From: an uncultured Blautia sp.
Lineage (GTDB): Bacteria > Bacillota > Clostridia > Lachnospirales > Lachnospiraceae
NCBI GenBank assembly: GCA_934358405.1
Contig: CAKRKL010000019.1
Span: forward strand, 1-22,953
Direction: 5' to 3'
Length of the DNA stretch: 22,953 nt
Shown: positions 21,871-22,953 of the stretch, one piece after another
Layout of the letters: the number at the start of each line of letters is the position of its first letter
Numbering within the stretch: the stretch's first letter is position 1
Program-made: the position numbers and the translations under genes
Notes under the pieces: model-generated
What the model saw: the letters and a program-made list of their open reading frames with translations, nothing else
Told to the model about the DNA's origin: nothing
Databases searched by the model: none

Positions 21871-22953
21871 CTAAATATCCAGAATTTTTCTCAATCCGTT
21901 AATTGCTGTATCCAATTCTTCCATTGTATTTTCCGGCCCAAAGGAAAAACGAATCGTTCCGGCAGGGTATGTTCCAAGTGTTTTATGGGCGTTAGGTGCA
22001 CAGTGCAGCCCTACTCTTGTCATAATACCGTATTCGCTGTCCAGCCTGAAGGCAACCTGTGCCATATCCTGTTTTGGTGTCTGGATGGAAACAACAGCTG
22101 TTCGATCCTGCAGATCTTTCTTTCCCACGATTTTGATATGTCTTTGGGTATCATCAAGCTCCAGCAGCTTTTCAAGAAAATACCCGGTCAGCTTTAATTC
22201 CTTCTGATATAGCTGTGCCATATGGGTTTCAAATGCTTCCGCCTCATTTTTCAAAAATAAAAGTGCCTGATGCAGACCGAAAATTCCCGGAAGGTTAGGC
22301 GTTCCGGATTCAAAACGATCCGGCAAAAAATCCGGAATCGCTTCTGTGTGCGATATGCTTCCCGTTCCGCCGGAAATCAGAGGCTCCATCAGTTCAGCCA
22401 TTTCCTGTGTGACCAGAAAGCCTCCTGTGCCTTGAGGACCGCGAAGCCCCTTATGTCCTGTAAATGCCAGTGCATCAATATGAGCTTCTTCCATATTGAC
22501 AGGCAGGATTCCGGCAGTCTGTGCAGTATCTACAATGAAAAAAAGATGATGCTTCCTGCATATTTCCCCAAGGCTGGTGAGCGGTATGCAGGTTCCGCAT
22601 ACATTAGAAGAATGAAGGGTGACGATGGCTCTGGTGTTAGGCCGGATCAGAGGTTCTACCTGTTCCAGAAGCATAGTGCCGTCTTCTCTGCCAGGGATGC
22701 GGTCAAAGGTAATTCCGTGGGATGCCAGCTGCATTACAGGACGCATTACTGCGTTATGCTCCATGGAAGAAACAAGAATATGGTCACCGGGCTTTACAAA
22801 TCCTTTCAGGATAAAATTCAGGCTGGTGGTGATATTTGGTGTAAAAATTACATTTTTGCATTTGGGAAAGTGGAAAAGCTGAGCAAGAAGCTGTCTGGTT
22901 TCATAGATAACCTCTTCTGCAGAATATGCGCTGGAATAGCAGCCGCGGTTTAC
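21871..22953 (-). CDS. Cysteine desulfurase-like class V aminotransferase (EF2568 type), N-terminus missing
   Basis: The frame is open to the right edge, giving 360 residues; about 20 N-terminal residues are outside the window. It is a PLP-dependent fold-type I enzyme of the cysteine desulfurase/selenocysteine lyase group. It shows [20 protein letters not shown] and [16 protein letters not shown] near the visible start, and [29 protein letters not shown] contains the PLP-contacting Asp, [12 protein letters not shown] contains the PLP lysine, and [19 protein letters not shown] contains the probable catalytic Cys. It matches the EF2568-type family sometimes found with selD and molybdenum hydroxylases. 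The exact substrate (Cys or Sec) is not determined by the sequence. An internal ATG at 22764 is not the true start. Confidence 0.92.
   Translation of the reverse strand, partial: VNRGCYSSAYSAEEVIYETRQLLAQLFHFPKCKNVIFTPNITTSLNFILKGFVKPGDHILVSSMEHNAVMRPVMQLASHGITFDRIPGREDGTMLLEQVEPLIRPNTRAIVTLHSSNVCGTCIPLTSLGEICRKHHLFFIVDTAQTAGILPVNMEEAHIDALAFTGHKGLRGPQGTGGFLVTQEMAELMEPLISGGTGSISHTEAIPDFLPDRFESGTPNLPGIFGLHQALLFLKNEAEAFETHMAQLYQKELKLTGYFLEKLLELDDTQRHIKIVGKKDLQDRTAVVSIQTPKQDMAQVAFRLDSEYGIMTRVGLHCAPNAHKTLGTYPAGTIRFSFGPENTMEELDTAINGLRKILDI

Noticed and set aside
1..22953. CRISPR arrays, tRNA/rRNA genes, insertion sequences, attachment sites
   Set aside because: I found no regularly spaced repeats, cloverleaf sequences, transposase genes or terminal repeats in the window.

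Overview
The base composition (moderately AT-rich), strong AGGAGG-type ribosome binding sites, GTG and TTG starts backed by good Shine-Dalgarno (SD) sequences, and the gene set (GlgB, RecQ with HRDC domain, Ctc/L25, EF2568-type class V aminotransferase, many Opp/Nik-type ABC genes) suggest a gut Firmicute of the Lachnospiraceae (Blautia/Ruminococcus-like). This is inference; no rRNA gene is present to confirm it.

Layout. (1) 1-4716, housekeeping: the start of an unrecognised leftward ORF at the edge, recQ (leftward), a TetR-type regulator (leftward) divergent from glgB (rightward). A 15-bp palindrome covers the tetR -10 box and the predicted glgB transcription start. (2) 4745-5113: a short DtxR/MntR-type metalloregulator, leftward. 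(3) 5233-20056: a roughly 15-kb rightward locus. It holds a SAM-dependent methyltransferase, a fusion of an AstE/aspartoacylase-like zinc amidohydrolase with a second methyltransferase, a LysR-type regulator, and two complete five-gene Opp/Nik-family ABC importers. (4) 20225-22953: L25/Ctc, a second LysR regulator, and a cysteine desulfurase-like aminotransferase cut by the right edge.

The 15-kb locus is the main result. Its four transcription units (methyltransferases, lysR, importer 1, importer 2) each start with the same element: a C4/G3-centred box whose last bases TTG form the -35 hexamer. It lies always 13 bases after the first C, and a TGN-extended -10 follows 16-17 bp later. This defines a local regulon, most simply controlled by the LysR protein encoded inside it. 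The copy before lysR first drives a 140-nt structured RNA of three consecutive hairpins. Each hairpin carries CUCCG in its loop, and the last is a perfect 12-bp terminator placed just before the lysR ribosome binding site. This RNA is complementary to the leader and SD of the first methyltransferase mRNA in two colinear blocks (10 + 6 nt), so it may be a regulatory small RNA working inside the same regulon. The leader of importer 2 also has a hairpin with a CCUCC loop and a terminator ahead of its gene.

Working model (inference): the locus imports and processes a small amide-bonded, probably metal-binding or peptide-like molecule. Two importers bring it in, the AstE-like domain hydrolyses an acyl/amide bond, the methyltransferases modify a product, and LysR plus the small RNA set expression. 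The chemical identity of the substrate cannot be read from the sequence.
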